Shown here piece by piece: positions 1 through 8,586 of a stretch of 64,000 nucleotides of DNA. A model generated the notes under the pieces. It was not told where the DNA came from. It was given only the letters and a program-made list of their open reading frames with translations, and did not search any database. The stretch spans positions 4,588,001 to 4,652,000 of the forward strand of contig NZ_LT629772.1 of assembly GCF_900105385.1 (NCBI RefSeq), written 5' to 3'. The translations under genes were made by a program, and so were the position numbers. Positions within the stretch are counted from its first letter, which is position 1; each line of letters opens with the position of its first letter. This stretch comes from Microlunatus soli (GTDB lineage Bacteria > Actinomycetota > Actinomycetes > Propionibacteriales > Propionibacteriaceae).

Positions 1-455
1 GGACCGGCCAGCATCCGATCGATCAGCTCGTCGACCAGCTGCTGGATCCGCGGTCGCATCGCCCGCACCCGTTTGACCATGAACGGTGCGGTCACCATCC
101 GCCGCAACCGGGCGTGCTCCGGATCGTCCATCAGGATGAAGCTGATCTTGCTGCCCTGTTGGCCGTCGCCGTCCTGCCCGGCTTCCTGCTGCGCGGCTTC
201 CTGCGTGGCAGCCGGCGACGGGTAGCCGGGACGGCCGGCTTCGGAACTCATCCGGGAGTCGGCGAGCAGCGTTCGTTGATCGTCGTAGCGGGTGACCAGC
301 CACGGAGTCTGGCCGTCGGACAGCCGGACCCTGGTCAGCCGGCCGTGTCGTTGCAGATCGGCCAACGCCGGTGCCGGGTCCAGCGGACAGCCGGTCGCGC
401 GAGCAGCCGGGTAGCTCAGTACGCCGTCGGTGCGGGTTGTCGGGGTGGTCGTCAT
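1..455 (-). CDS. Cytochrome P450, N-terminal part (cut by window edge)
   Basis: Reading the minus strand from the ATG at 455 gives about 151 residues before the window ends. A GGAG Shine-Dalgarno lies a few bases upstream. The sequence has the P450 N-terminal pattern: a proline-rich start, PWLVTRYDDQRTLLADSRMS (the region before the B helix) and FILMDDPEHARLRRMVTAPF (the C-helix DxPEHxRxRR motif). The I helix, ExxR and the haem cysteine lie outside the window, so activity cannot be judged. It is the last visible gene of a minus-strand operon with a reductase, a TetR regulator and a second P450, 66 bp after the reductase. A Gln/Gly-rich insertion precedes the C-helix motif. It is probably a soluble class I P450; the substrate is unknown. 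Confidence 0.85.
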   Translation of the reverse strand, partial: MTTTPTTRTDGVLSYPAARATGCPLDPAPALADLQRHGRLTRVRLSDGQTPWLVTRYDDQRTLLADSRMSSEAGRPGYPSPAATQEAAQQEAGQDGDGQQGSKISFILMDDPEHARLRRMVTAPFMVKRVRAMRPRIQQLVDELIDRMLAG

Positions 456-521
456 GGTGAAATCTCCAGACGGGTGTCGGTTCTGTGTCGGGGTGGGCAG
501 CGCCGGTCGATGATCAGATGA

Positions 522-1733
522 TCATGCGATCGCCGGCGCCGGCTGATCGCGGAAGGACTCCAGGACCAGTCGCCGATGCTGGCGGGTCTGCTTGGGCATG
601 TTGCAGCCGACGACGGCCGTCACCCGGTCGTCCTCGGTGTACTGCAGGAGGAACCGTCGTCGGTCAAGATCACCGTCGAGCATCGTGACTGCGGCACGCG
701 GGCTGGGCAGACCGTAGGCCTGGATCTTGATCTCGAACTGGTCGGTCCAGAAGTACGGCACCGGCCGGTACGGCGCCGGCTCGCCGGCCGTGATCAGATT
801 CTGTGCAACGGCGAGCGCCTGCTCACCGGCGTTGGTCCGATTCTCCAACCGGATCGACCGGCCGAGTCCCCGATGGTGCCATCGGGCGACGTCCCCGACG
901 GCGTAGATGTCCTCGGCGGCACGGCAGGCGGCATCGCACCGGACACTACGATCATGATCATCGAGCTCGAGTCCGCTGTCGGCGAGCCATCCGGTGTTCG
1001 GCGTCGATCCGGCCGCGACGACGATCAGGTCGGCCGGCAGGTGCTCACCGTCGTCCAACACGATTCCGGTCACCCGCTGGTGCCGGGTGATCACCCGGTC
1101 CAGCTGTCGCCCCGGCCGCAGCCGTACGCCGTGCTCGTGATGCACGGCAGCCAACTCCTCGCCGACCAGTGGGCCGAGTTGCCAGGACAACGGTGCGGTC
1201 TGCGGACCGACCAGCGTGACGTCGGCGCCCTGCGAACGGGCCGAGGCAGCGATCTCGGCACCGAGCACCCCGTCGCCGAGCACGACCAGATGTCGTGCGT
1301 CCTGGAGGTTGTCGCGTAGCACCAGTGCATCGTCGAGGGATCGGAAACCTTGCACGCCGTCGATCCCGGTCAGTCCTGGCAACTCGCGGGGGCTGACACC
1401 GGTCGCGATCACGACCGCATCGCCGGACAGCCGGCGCCCGGCGGTGGTCGTCACCCGATGCCGCTCGCTGTCCAGGCCGGCTGCCGCGTCATCCAGCAGC
1501 AGCTCCGCATCCAGCTGACGCAACTGCTCGGCCGTGCGCAGCCGGGCCCGTTCGGGCTCCCAGGCGCCGGACAACACCTGCTTGGACAGCGGCGGCCGAT
1601 CATAGGGGGCGTGCCGCTCCGCACCCAGCACGATGATCCGCCCGGTGTGACCGGATCGCCGCAGTGCTTCGGCCGTGCCGAATCCGGCGGCACCCGCTCC
1701 GATGATCAACACGGTCGCTCCGGTCAAGATCAT
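522..1733 (-). CDS. FAD-dependent NAD(P)H oxidoreductase, ferredoxin/rubredoxin reductase type
   Basis: This 403-residue protein has an N-terminal FAD-binding Rossmann motif (VLIIGAGAAGFGTAEAL). It has the family signature YDRPPLSKQVLSG near residue 45, a second NAD(P)H-binding glycine motif (VVLGDGVLGAEIAAS) and the C-terminal FAD motif IYAVGDVARW. The layout matches reductases that pass electrons from NAD(P)H to a ferredoxin serving P450s or ring hydroxylases. Its ATG overlaps the stop of the tetR gene in an ATGA, so the two are probably translationally coupled. Lying between two P450 genes, it is the likely first link of their electron chain. No ferredoxin gene is visible in the window; it may lie beyond the left edge. 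Confidence 0.88.
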   Translation of the reverse strand: MILTGATVLIIGAGAAGFGTAEALRRSGHTGRIIVLGAERHAPYDRPPLSKQVLSGAWEPERARLRTAEQLRQLDAELLLDDAAAGLDSERHRVTTTAGRRLSGDAVVIATGVSPRELPGLTGIDGVQGFRSLDDALVLRDNLQDARHLVVLGDGVLGAEIAASARSQGADVTLVGPQTAPLSWQLGPLVGEELAAVHHEHGVRLRPGRQLDRVITRHQRVTGIVLDDGEHLPADLIVVAAGSTPNTGWLADSGLELDDHDRSVRCDAACRAAEDIYAVGDVARWHHRGLGRSIRLENRTNAGEQALAVAQNLITAGEPAPYRPVPYFWTDQFEIKIQAYGLPSPRAAVTMLDGDLDRRRFLLQYTEDDRVTAVVGCNMPKQTRQHRRLVLESFRDQPAPAIA

Positions 1734-2443
1734 CGATCGCCTCCCGAGAGCCTCCGTGGTCGCCGGCCCGAACGGCGGACCGGTGTCACCGGCGCGGTCC
1801 AGACACCGACCAGGCCGTCGACCAGACCGGTCGCGGCAGCCTCCCAGTCGGGTCGCGCGGTCGGGTCGCCGTCGGCCACCGCCCGCTCGCGTTCGGCGAA
1901 CATGTGCACCATCAGCTGCCGGGTCATGTCCGCCCGTTCGATCCGGACGGCCGCCGGCAACGGTCCCAACGCCCGACCCAGGTTGATCAGGATCTCCTGC
2001 AGCACCGGCGAATCCAGGGAGTCCTCGACGATCATCGGACGCAGTCCGGGATCGGTCATCAGTTGCGCGGCGAACCGCGCGAACCAGGTGGGACCGCCCA
2101 TTGCCGCAAGATGGCGGGCCTGCGGCAGCACCAGGCACTCGGCCCACTGCCGTACGTCAGTGCGGTCGTCGACAGCGGCGACCATCTCTCGGCGGATGGT
2201 CTCGATCTCTGCGGCGTGCCGACGCAGAATCGCGCGAATCAGGTCGTGCTTGGTGCCGAAGTGATATCCGACGGCAGCATTGTTGCCTTGCCCGGCGGCA
2301 TCACTGATCTGCCGGTTGGACACCGCCCAGACGCCACGCTCGGCGAACAGCCGCTCGGCGGTGATCAGGATGCTTTCCTGAGTGTCCCGGGCACGCTCCT
2401 GCGACTGCTTGCCGCGGGACCGCACGCCGGGTGTCACGGTCAC
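1730..2443 (-). CDS. TetR/AcrR-family transcriptional regulator
   Basis: About 237 residues. The N-terminal helix-turn-helix region (TQESILITAERLFAERGVWA, then NRQISDAAG and NNAAVGYHFGTKHDLIRAIL) is the classic TetR DNA-binding domain. The C-terminal part is a variable ligand-binding domain. Two adjacent GTG codons can start it; the one at 2443 overlaps the upstream P450 stop as GTGA, so I chose it (2446 is the alternative). It lies inside the P450/reductase operon, which suggests local control. The perfect inverted repeat at 3815-3834 over the operon's -35 box is the obvious candidate target, and repression relieved by a P450 substrate is the likely mode. That pairing is inference. Confidence 0.88.
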   Translation of the reverse strand: MTVTPGVRSRGKQSQERARDTQESILITAERLFAERGVWAVSNRQISDAAGQGNNAAVGYHFGTKHDLIRAILRRHAAEIETIRREMVAAVDDRTDVRQWAECLVLPQARHLAAMGGPTWFARFAAQLMTDPGLRPMIVEDSLDSPVLQEILINLGRALGPLPAAVRIERADMTRQLMVHMFAERERAVADGDPTARPDWEAAATGLVDGLVGVWTAPVTPVRRSGRRPRRLSGGDR

Positions 2444-3753
2444 CACCGGACCGGGACCGTCTGCAGCCCTCCGACGATCAGGCCCGTGATCGGTTGCAGC
2501 TGATCGGTCGGCACCGCCAACTCCAGGCTCGGCAATCGCCGCACCATGACCTCCAGCACGGTCTGCAACTCGGTACGAGCCAGCATCTGTCCGAGGCAGG
2601 AATGCGGGCCGGCGCCGAACGTGAGATGGGGATTGGGGCTCCGGGTCAGATCCATCGTGTCGCCGTCGGTAAAGATCTGCTGGTCGCGGTTGGCAGCCGA
2701 CATGTCACAGATGACGGTCGTGTTCGCCGGCACAGCGGCAGCAGAGAGCTCCACCTCCTCGGTCAGGTAGCGGGGCATGCCGAAGCCGAGGTTGGTGTCC
2801 ATCCGGAGCACCTCCTCAACGGCGGTCCTGATCATGGACGGATCGGCGACCAGCTGCTCCCACCGGGTCCGGTCCGACAACAGCATCGCCGTCATTTTGC
2901 CGATCATGTTGGCGGTGGTCTCATGACCGGCGACCAACAACCCGAGCCCGGTCGCGACGAGCATCTCGTCCGACAGCTCGGTCCCGGCAGCCCGCGCGTC
3001 GGTGATCATGGTCCCGAGCACGTCATCACCCGGGTCGGCACGCTTGCTCCGGACGTGTCCGAGGAGGTAGGTGTGGAACTCCTGGCGTGCCGTGGCGACC
3101 TCGTCATCGGTGAAGCGATCAAGATTGAGGAACGCGTCGGACCAGTGCGAGAACCGGTCCCGGTCGGAGTCCGGTACGCCCAGCAACATACAGATCACCC
3201 AGACAGGCAACGGAAATCCGAGCGCCGCCTTCAGATCGACCGCGTCGCCGGGATCAACGCTGTTGCCAGGATCAGTCCGGCTGTCGTCCTGATTCGGCCC
3301 GTTCTTGATCATGTCGTCGATCAATCGGTCCGCCATTGCCGCGATCGCCGGCTTCAACGCTGCCATTCGCTTGGCGGTGAACCACTTGCTCAACATCCGC
3401 CGCCACTGCTGGTGACCTTCGCCGGTCTGCGGCAGCGGACTCGCGGTCGACCTGTTGAAGACCCCGCCGGTCTCGCTGTTGGTGATCTTGGCCGAACCTT
3501 CGCCGACCCGGGAGAATCGTGGATCGGACAACACCTGTCGTACGTCGTCATAGCGGGTCAGCAGGACAGCCGGATCGCCGCTGGGGAAGGTGATCGGAGC
3601 AACCGGACACTCCTGTCGCAGCGTCTCCCACTCGGCTGGTGGTTCGAGCGGTCCGGGACGTTCCAACGGATAGCTCAGGGGAGCGTCAAGGCTGCTCGAG
3701 GTTGTTTCGGGATGTCCTGCTGATGTCTGGCCGGTGACCGGGCAGATGCTCAC
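2440..3753 (-). CDS. Cytochrome P450 monooxygenase
   Basis: This 437-residue soluble P450 is complete. The I-helix oxygen-activation motif AGHETT is at 275-280, the K-helix ExxR at 314-317, and the haem loop FGAGPHSCLGQMLA has the axial Cys at 386. The GTG at 3753 is preceded by AGAGGAGC, a good ribosome site. It is the first gene of the operon P450-tetR-reductase-P450, with overlapping or close junctions, and it follows a well-formed promoter. A low-complexity Asp/Pro/Gly-rich stretch at about residues 152-170 is an insertion compared with typical bacterial P450s of about 400 residues. By family it inserts one oxygen atom into an organic substrate using electrons from a reductase/ferredoxin. 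The substrate cannot be read from sequence. Confidence 0.93.
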   Translation of the reverse strand: MSICPVTGQTSAGHPETTSSSLDAPLSYPLERPGPLEPPAEWETLRQECPVAPITFPSGDPAVLLTRYDDVRQVLSDPRFSRVGEGSAKITNSETGGVFNRSTASPLPQTGEGHQQWRRMLSKWFTAKRMAALKPAIAAMADRLIDDMIKNGPNQDDSRTDPGNSVDPGDAVDLKAALGFPLPVWVICMLLGVPDSDRDRFSHWSDAFLNLDRFTDDEVATARQEFHTYLLGHVRSKRADPGDDVLGTMITDARAAGTELSDEMLVATGLGLLVAGHETTANMIGKMTAMLLSDRTRWEQLVADPSMIRTAVEEVLRMDTNLGFGMPRYLTEEVELSAAAVPANTTVICDMSAANRDQQIFTDGDTMDLTRSPNPHLTFGAGPHSCLGQMLARTELQTVLEVMVRRLPSLELAVPTDQLQPITGLIVGGLQTVPVRW

Positions 3754-3793
3754 GGTGCTCCTCTGTCGCTTTGTCGATGACCCGAGTCATGCC

Positions 3794-3822
3794 AGTACAG
3801 TCACTCGCGGGATATAAGTCAA
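3794..3822 (-). promoter_or_regulatory. Promoter of the P450-tetR-reductase operon
   Basis: On the minus strand, TTGACT (3822-3817) is followed after exactly 17 bases by TGTACT (3799-3794). Transcription should start near 3787, about 34 bases before the P450 GTG at 3753. The -35 hexamer lies inside the inverted repeat at 3815-3834. Confidence 0.65.
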
Positions 3823-3834
3823 GCACGTGACTTA
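3815..3834. promoter_or_regulatory. Inverted-repeat operator, probable TetR target
   Basis: TAAGTCA-AGCACG-TGACTTA is a perfect inverted repeat with 7-bp arms and a 6-bp spacer. It covers the -35 box of the P450 operon promoter, the position expected for a repressor site. The operon's own TetR protein is the likeliest ligand; this is inference. Confidence 0.65.
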
Positions 3835-4213
3835 AACCGAACCTGAGAGCCCCTTTCGAGGTCCCGGTGGAATGCAGCCGGCGCCCTTCGCAATCCGCGG
3901 TTGAGACACCGGAGTGATGCCCTCCGAGGTCCTGGCTGTGACGCGCCGGAATGGTGCCTGCGATCGGCTCCGGAACCTCGCCCCGCGAAATTGTCGGAGC
4001 CGCCTTCTAGCGTTGTTCTCGGGTTGCAGTGATGCTCTCGTCGGGACGACTGTCTCGTGGGGTCGGCCGTCGCGCCGGATCGACCGCCTCGGCTGGCGGC
4101 GACTCGGGCCAGGAATCGGCGTGAGATCCGACGACACATGTCGGCAGCGGTATCGCGGTCGACACAGAGGTCGAGGAAGGAGTCGCTGGAGCCCACAGGG
4201 ACTCAAGATGCTC
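3835..4213. other. Intergenic region, no gene seen
   Basis: About 380 bases between the divergent P450 operon and the HNH gene. No reading frame here has a convincing start, ribosome site or recognisable protein on either strand. It presumably holds the promoter of the HNH gene, but I see no clear -35/-10 pair. Confidence 0.5.
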
Positions 4214-4223
4214 GGGGGGAGTG

Positions 4224-6040
4224 ATGACGACGACAACGACGTCGGGATCGACAACAACGCGGGGCGAGGGACCGCCACCGCTGGATCGCACGGCGGCTGA
4301 ACTGTTGGCCGGCAAGATCTGCGCCAGTGCCGCGGAGCAGGCCAAGGCAAGCTGTCAGCTGCTGGAGTTCGTCGGAGAGTTCGATGCGGGTGCGGGCTGG
4401 AGTTGGATGCGGGGGATGAAGTCGATGGCGCACTGGCTCGCCTGGTCCTGCTCGATGGCGCCCGGCACCGCTCGGGAGCACGTCCGGGTAGCGCGAGCGA
4501 TGCGTCGAATGCCTACGGTCACAGCTTCCTTCCGGCGTGGTGAATTGTCCTATTCCAAGGTGCGGGAGATCAGTCGCCTGGCAGGCATGGTCGACGAGGC
4601 ACGGCTCTGCAGCTTGGCCAGGTACTCGACAGCATCGCAACTGGCGAGGACGATCGCTGCCTTTCGAACGGCTGCAGGATTGCGGCTGCGCGAGCAGGAG
4701 CGACGACGGTTTCAACTGATCGCGCGGGACGGAGGCGAATACACCGGTGTGTCCGGCCGATTGCCCAACGACGAAGCAGCCCTCGTCGATGCCGCCATCC
4801 AGCGAGCCCGGGATCTCAACAAGCCGCCGCCCACACCACAAACCTCGTGCGACCCCGGTGCTCGATCGGTCGAACCCGACACAACCCCGCCGTACACCAA
4901 TGCCGACGCGTTCCTGGACATCTGTCGGCACTACCTCAACACGGCCGTCACCCACGACGAGTCAGGGGAAGACCGCAGCCTGGTCGTCATGGAGTTCGCC
5001 GCCGAGCAGCTCGGCTCGATCCGAGTAGGGACCGCCAGTAAGGTTCCCGCGGAGGCGTCGGAGGTCGGAGAGTTGGCGGCATGCGGGGACGTTCCCGTGG
5101 GGTCGTTGGCGGGTGGGGACGTTGCCGTGGGGTCGTTGGCGGGTGGGGACGTTGCCGTGGGGTCGTTGGCGGGTGGGGACGTTGCCGTGGGGTTGTCGGC
5201 AGCCACGGACGTTCCCGCCGGGGCGTTCGGTGATTCGGCCCGTCCAATGGGAGATGAGCCACACGAGATCCCTGGTCCGGCGTCGACTCCGCAGCGTGCC
5301 GGCAGTGGCTGGATCGGTGATCAGGTCTGCACGGTTCGAGGGCGTGGCCCGGCTGAGCCGGAGACTGCCGCACGCCACGCCTGTTCCGGCTCGGTGCTCG
5401 GCGTGATCGTCGACCGCCATGGCGACGTCCTCGCTCTCGGCAGGAGCCGCCGACTGGTGTCCCGGCGCCAGCGGCGGGCGCTGATGGTCCGCGATCAGTG
5501 CTGTCAGTTTCCGGGATGTCACCAAGATCGTCACCTCGAAGCGCACCACCGGGTCAGCTGGGCGGACGAGGGGAGGACGGACCTGGACAATCTTCTGCTG
5601 CTCTGCCGCTTCCACCACGTCGCCGTCCACGAGGGGGAATCACCATCGACCGATCACCGGACGCGGATTATCCGGCGGCACGTTCAGCCGGCACCGGCTG
5701 GCGGTTCACGTTGCCCGACGGCACACTGCTGCCCGAACAGGGCTGGCCGCTGATGAGTGCGGAGCGATTGACGTCGGAACTGATCCATCAACGCCGGCTT
5801 GTTGATCATGTCCGTGGTCTCGACGACGAACCAGCGACCACGATCCGCGCCGTCGGCGGCGGGGCCGGGTTCGAACTCCGATCGTGCGTTGATGCGGTGT
5901 TCGGGATGCTTCGCGATCCCGTACCGCCCGAGGCTCCTGATCCGCAGGGCGACAACCCCGATCCGCAGCGCGATCCGCCTGTCCGCGGTCGGGGCCGATC
6001 CCCGGCGACTCGAGCCGCTCCCTATTCCGAAGCGGCCTGA
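4224..6040 (+). pseudogene. DUF222/HNH endonuclease domain protein, frameshifted
   Basis: The N-terminal part (ATG at 4224 after GGGGGGA) is a DUF222 domain. It is followed by a repeat-rich linker and an HNH domain with CQFPGC, the HH pair in LEAHHRVSWADEGRTD, LDNLLLLC and FHH. After HEG the frame goes wrong and stops at 5753. In the frame one base back, the family's normal C-terminus follows at once (GGITIDRSPDAD, then GWRFTLPDGTLLP) and runs to 6040. The break sits in a run of five G at 5633-5637; one more G restores about 605 residues. It may be a true mutation, a sequencing error in the homopolymer, or phase variation. Such genes are abundant in actinobacteria, often in many copies, and their role is unsettled. 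Confidence 0.8.
5085..5204 (+). repeat. Four 30-bp tandem repeats inside the HNH gene
   Basis: Four consecutive 30-bp units (5085, 5115, 5145, 5175; the last decayed) encode the decapeptide GDVAVGSLAG and variants in the linker between DUF222 and HNH. The unit length is a multiple of three, so gain or loss keeps the frame. There are no spacers, so this is not a CRISPR array. Confidence 0.9.
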
Positions 6041-6330
6041 GTGTTACCTGCGACGCTCAGAACCGGCTGCCGAGACCGGGGACCGCCTGTGTGGGAGCCG
6101 GGCCGAGGCCCCTGACCCGCCCTCACCGGATCGATGATCAGCATCTGGTTGTGCACCGTACGAAGTGCTCGGTCACATGTGCCCGATACGAGGCTGCCCG
6201 GTGACCGGTGTCCCGGATGTGCTGCCCCTCGCACTTTCTGGTGGAAAGATGCACCGGATTGACCGCCGATGCGCGGCTTGATGCTCGCCTCATGCGATCC
6301 GGCTACCGACTCGGCCCGGCTCCCGGTCGA
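6041..6330. other. Intergenic region, nothing recognised
   Basis: About 290 bases between the convergent ends of the HNH gene and the DIP1984-family gene. I see no gene, strong hairpin or repeat. Confidence 0.5.
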
Positions 6331-6807
6331 TCATTCCAGTAGTTCGGTCGCCCAGTTGGCTTCCTGGAGCCGGATGTCCAGCTCGCGATACTGCTGAGCC
6401 AGCCGATCTGCGTCGCGGCGCAATTCCGACACCGGCAGGTCGGTGACGTAGCGCAGCTCGGATCGCAGCTGTCGTCCCCAACCGTACTCGTCGGAGGATC
6501 GACCGGCGGCGGCATCGGCGAGACCACCGGCCAACCTGTGTTTGGCCGACAGAGCGTCCCGTCGCGCGATCGCGTCGGTGATCGTCAGGCCCGGTTCGAG
6601 CTCGGTCGCCGCATTGGTCCGGTTGATCCGGCGGACCAGCCTCTCGATCTCGTCGATCACCGCCAACGCCTCACGATGCAGCTCTGCCGGATCCTCCGTC
6701 GGCGGCTCACCTTCCTGATAGCGCGCACAGCCGATCGCCCGAGCCTTCAACTGCTCGAGTCGCTTCTGTGCGTCGGACCGCACGGCTAGTGCCTCTGCCA
6801 GCTTCAT
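6331..6807 (-). CDS. DIP1984-family protein (uncharacterised)
   Basis: A 158-residue protein starting MKLAEALAVRSDAQKRLEQL. It then has a short loop (CARYQEGEPPTEDP), a second charged helix (LVRRINRTNAATEL) and LTITDAIARRDALSAKHRLA, matching the small alpha-helical DIP1984/septicolysin-like family. The start at 6807 is chosen because a full GAGGAGGT ribosome site precedes it; a longer frame to 6939 lacks one. It is highly charged with coiled-coil potential and has no signal peptide or membrane segment. It is divergent from the flavin monooxygenase at 7001 with 193 bp between. I know of no established biochemical role for the family. Confidence 0.8.
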   Translation of the reverse strand: MKLAEALAVRSDAQKRLEQLKARAIGCARYQEGEPPTEDPAELHREALAVIDEIERLVRRINRTNAATELEPGLTITDAIARRDALSAKHRLAGGLADAAAGRSSDEYGWGRQLRSELRYVTDLPVSELRRDADRLAQQYRELDIRLQEANWATELLE

Positions 6808-7000
6808 CGTGTTCGCAACCTCCTCATGCCGACGTTCAACACTGACGGAGCGCCCTCGACCATGCAACGGCTTTGATCGGCGACAGCGGCGCGAGATGGT
6901 GCGGCGTATCGCGATGCGGTCGGCGGGGACGTCGTGCACCCCTATTGCCTACCATTGCACTAGGAAATGCCGAGGTACGCCGCCAGAAAGGAAGCTGACG

Positions 7001-8317
7001 ATGACCCTTGCACAGAACCGCACGCTGGGGACCGTGGCCGGAGCCGGCGGCCAGGGGCTGGAGATCTATGACCAGGCAGTCGATCCGGGCCGGTCGACGA
7101 TCGACCACGCGACCAAGATCGCCCAGCGGGCCGAGGTCGCACGCGTCGACGCCCTGTTCACCGCTGACCTGCTGCGCTTCGGTGATCAAGGTCCGATCGG
7201 CAACCAGGAGCCGATGATCTTCATGGCTGCTCTCGCCGGCATCACCTCCCGGATCGGTCTGATCGCCACCGTCACCAGCACCTTTCATCATCCGTTCAAC
7301 CTGGCCCGGATGTTCGGCACTCTTGATCATGTCAGCAACGGCCGCGCGGCCTGGAACCTCGTCACCTCATCGGTCGGTGAGGAGAACTACGGGACCGCGT
7401 TGCCCAGCCCGGAGCAGCGCTATGCCCGGGCGGCCGAGGTGCTCGAGGTGGCCAGCGCGCTGTGGGACAGCTGGACACCGGGATCGTTGGTCGCGGGTCC
7501 GGACGGGCATGCGGTGCTGGACGCCGACAAGGTGGTGCCGATCGATCACCACGGCGAGCACTTCGATGTCGCGGGCCCGTTCAACATCCCGCCACTACCG
7601 CAGGGGCGGCCGGTGCTCTTCCAAGCCGGACAATCCGATGCCGGAGTGGCGCTCGGGGCCCGGTTCGCCGAGGCCGTGTTCACCTCGTTGCCGACCCTGG
7701 ACGTCGCGCAGCGCTACGCGTCCAAGATCAGGAAGGCCGCCGCAGCCCATGGCCGTCCGTCCGGTCTGCCGTTGATCTTCAGTTCGCTGCATGTGACGTA
7801 CGGCGCGACCGAGGCCGAGGCGCAACGCAAGATCGCCCAACGTGCCGAGCGGATCGACTTCGATCATGGCCGGCAACGAGTAGCCGACATGCTGGGCGGC
7901 GGAGTCGATCTGGCCGACCTGTCTCTTGATCAGCCGGTGCCACAGTCGATCATTCCCGAGATCACCTCGGTGAACGGGCGCCGTGGCCGGGTGGAGATCT
8001 TCAGTGACTACATCCGGCAGGGCTACACACTGCGGGAGTTGATCATCGCGGCGCAGGACACCGGGCACTGGGCGGTCTCCGGCGCCCCGGAGCAGATCGC
8101 CGACGCCATCGAGGAACGGTTCCGAGCCGGCGTGCTGGACATCATCAGTGTCGGTGATCTCGGCGACGACGAACAACATGACTACGTCGTCGCCGGGCTG
8201 CTTCCGGAGTTGCGTCGGCGTGGTCTGGTCGCTGACGACTATCGGGGAACGACGCTGCGAGAGAATCTCGGCCTTCCGTCGGTCGGGCGCGATCGTGCGG
8301 AGTTGGCGGTGTCCTGA
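7001..8317 (+). CDS. Flavin-dependent monooxygenase, nitrilotriacetate monooxygenase/DszA-like (LLM class)
   Basis: This 438-residue bacterial-luciferase-like protein has the NtaA/SnaA/DszA subfamily layout. It has VARVDALFTADLLRFGDQG early, an EPMIFMAALAGITSRIGLIA strand, TFHHPFNLARMFGTLDHVSN, GRAAWNLVTS, and GRPVLFQAGQSDAG in the middle. Such enzymes use FMNH2 from a separate reductase to oxidise C-N or C-S compounds such as nitrilotriacetate or dibenzothiophene sulfone. The start at 7001 follows AAAGGAAG at good spacing. No flavin reductase gene is adjacent, so reduced flavin must come from elsewhere. The gene stands alone, divergent from the DIP1984-family gene. The substrate is unknown. 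Confidence 0.87.
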   Translation: MTLAQNRTLGTVAGAGGQGLEIYDQAVDPGRSTIDHATKIAQRAEVARVDALFTADLLRFGDQGPIGNQEPMIFMAALAGITSRIGLIATVTSTFHHPFNLARMFGTLDHVSNGRAAWNLVTSSVGEENYGTALPSPEQRYARAAEVLEVASALWDSWTPGSLVAGPDGHAVLDADKVVPIDHHGEHFDVAGPFNIPPLPQGRPVLFQAGQSDAGVALGARFAEAVFTSLPTLDVAQRYASKIRKAAAAHGRPSGLPLIFSSLHVTYGATEAEAQRKIAQRAERIDFDHGRQRVADMLGGGVDLADLSLDQPVPQSIIPEITSVNGRRGRVEIFSDYIRQGYTLRELIIAAQDTGHWAVSGAPEQIADAIEERFRAGVLDIISVGDLGDDEQHDYVVAGLLPELRRRGLVADDYRGTTLRENLGLPSVGRDRAELAVS

Positions 8318-8334
8318 CAGTCCGCATTCGCCGC

Positions 8335-8436
8335 TTCCGTCCGGTCGCCACTTTCGTCCGGTCGCCACTTTCGCCCGGTCGCGACTTTCGCCCGGTCGCC
8401 ACTTTCGCCCGGTCGTCGCTTTCGTCTGGTCAGACG
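8335..8436. repeat. Six 17-bp tandem repeats in a convergent intergenic gap
   Basis: Six head-to-tail 17-bp units close to TTTCGCCCGGTCGCCAC begin at 8335, 8352, 8369, 8386, 8403 and 8420, with more change towards the right end. They start 18 bp after the monooxygenase stop. The unit length is not a multiple of three and the array is noncoding. Confidence 0.85.
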
Positions 8437-8488
8437 TCCGCCTGGTCGCTCGCCCGTTTGGTCGCCTGGTCGTCCGTCGCCCCTGCGG

Positions 8489-8554
8489 CGCCCATCCCTG
8501 GCCCGGAGCGCGCCCATCCCTGGCCTGTACCGCGCCCATCCCAGGCACGCACGG
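8489..8554. repeat. Three 22-bp tandem repeats
   Basis: Three units starting CGCCCATCCC lie at 8489-8510, 8511-8532 and 8533-8554, just before the 3' end of the GNAT gene. Together with the 17-bp array they fill most of the 270-bp gap between the two convergent genes. Confidence 0.8.
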
Positions 8555-8586
8555 GGTCGTTGCCCGGGCCGGGTGAGAGGGAGGGG

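Noticed and set aside
522-2147. A 541-residue version of the FAD reductase with an N-terminal extension
   Set aside because: The extension is the shadow of tetR in another frame; the ATG at 1733 sits directly before the FAD motif and forms an ATGA overlap.
3914-4300. Small plus-strand frame before the HNH gene
   Set aside because: Arg-rich, no ribosome site, no family resemblance, and it overlaps the HNH start in another frame.
5085-5204. Possible CRISPR array in the HNH gene
   Set aside because: The repeats are contiguous without spacers, in frame, and encode a linker.
8335-8436. Possible CRISPR array or integration site
   Set aside because: Head-to-tail 17-bp units without spacers; no cas, integrase or transposase gene in the window.
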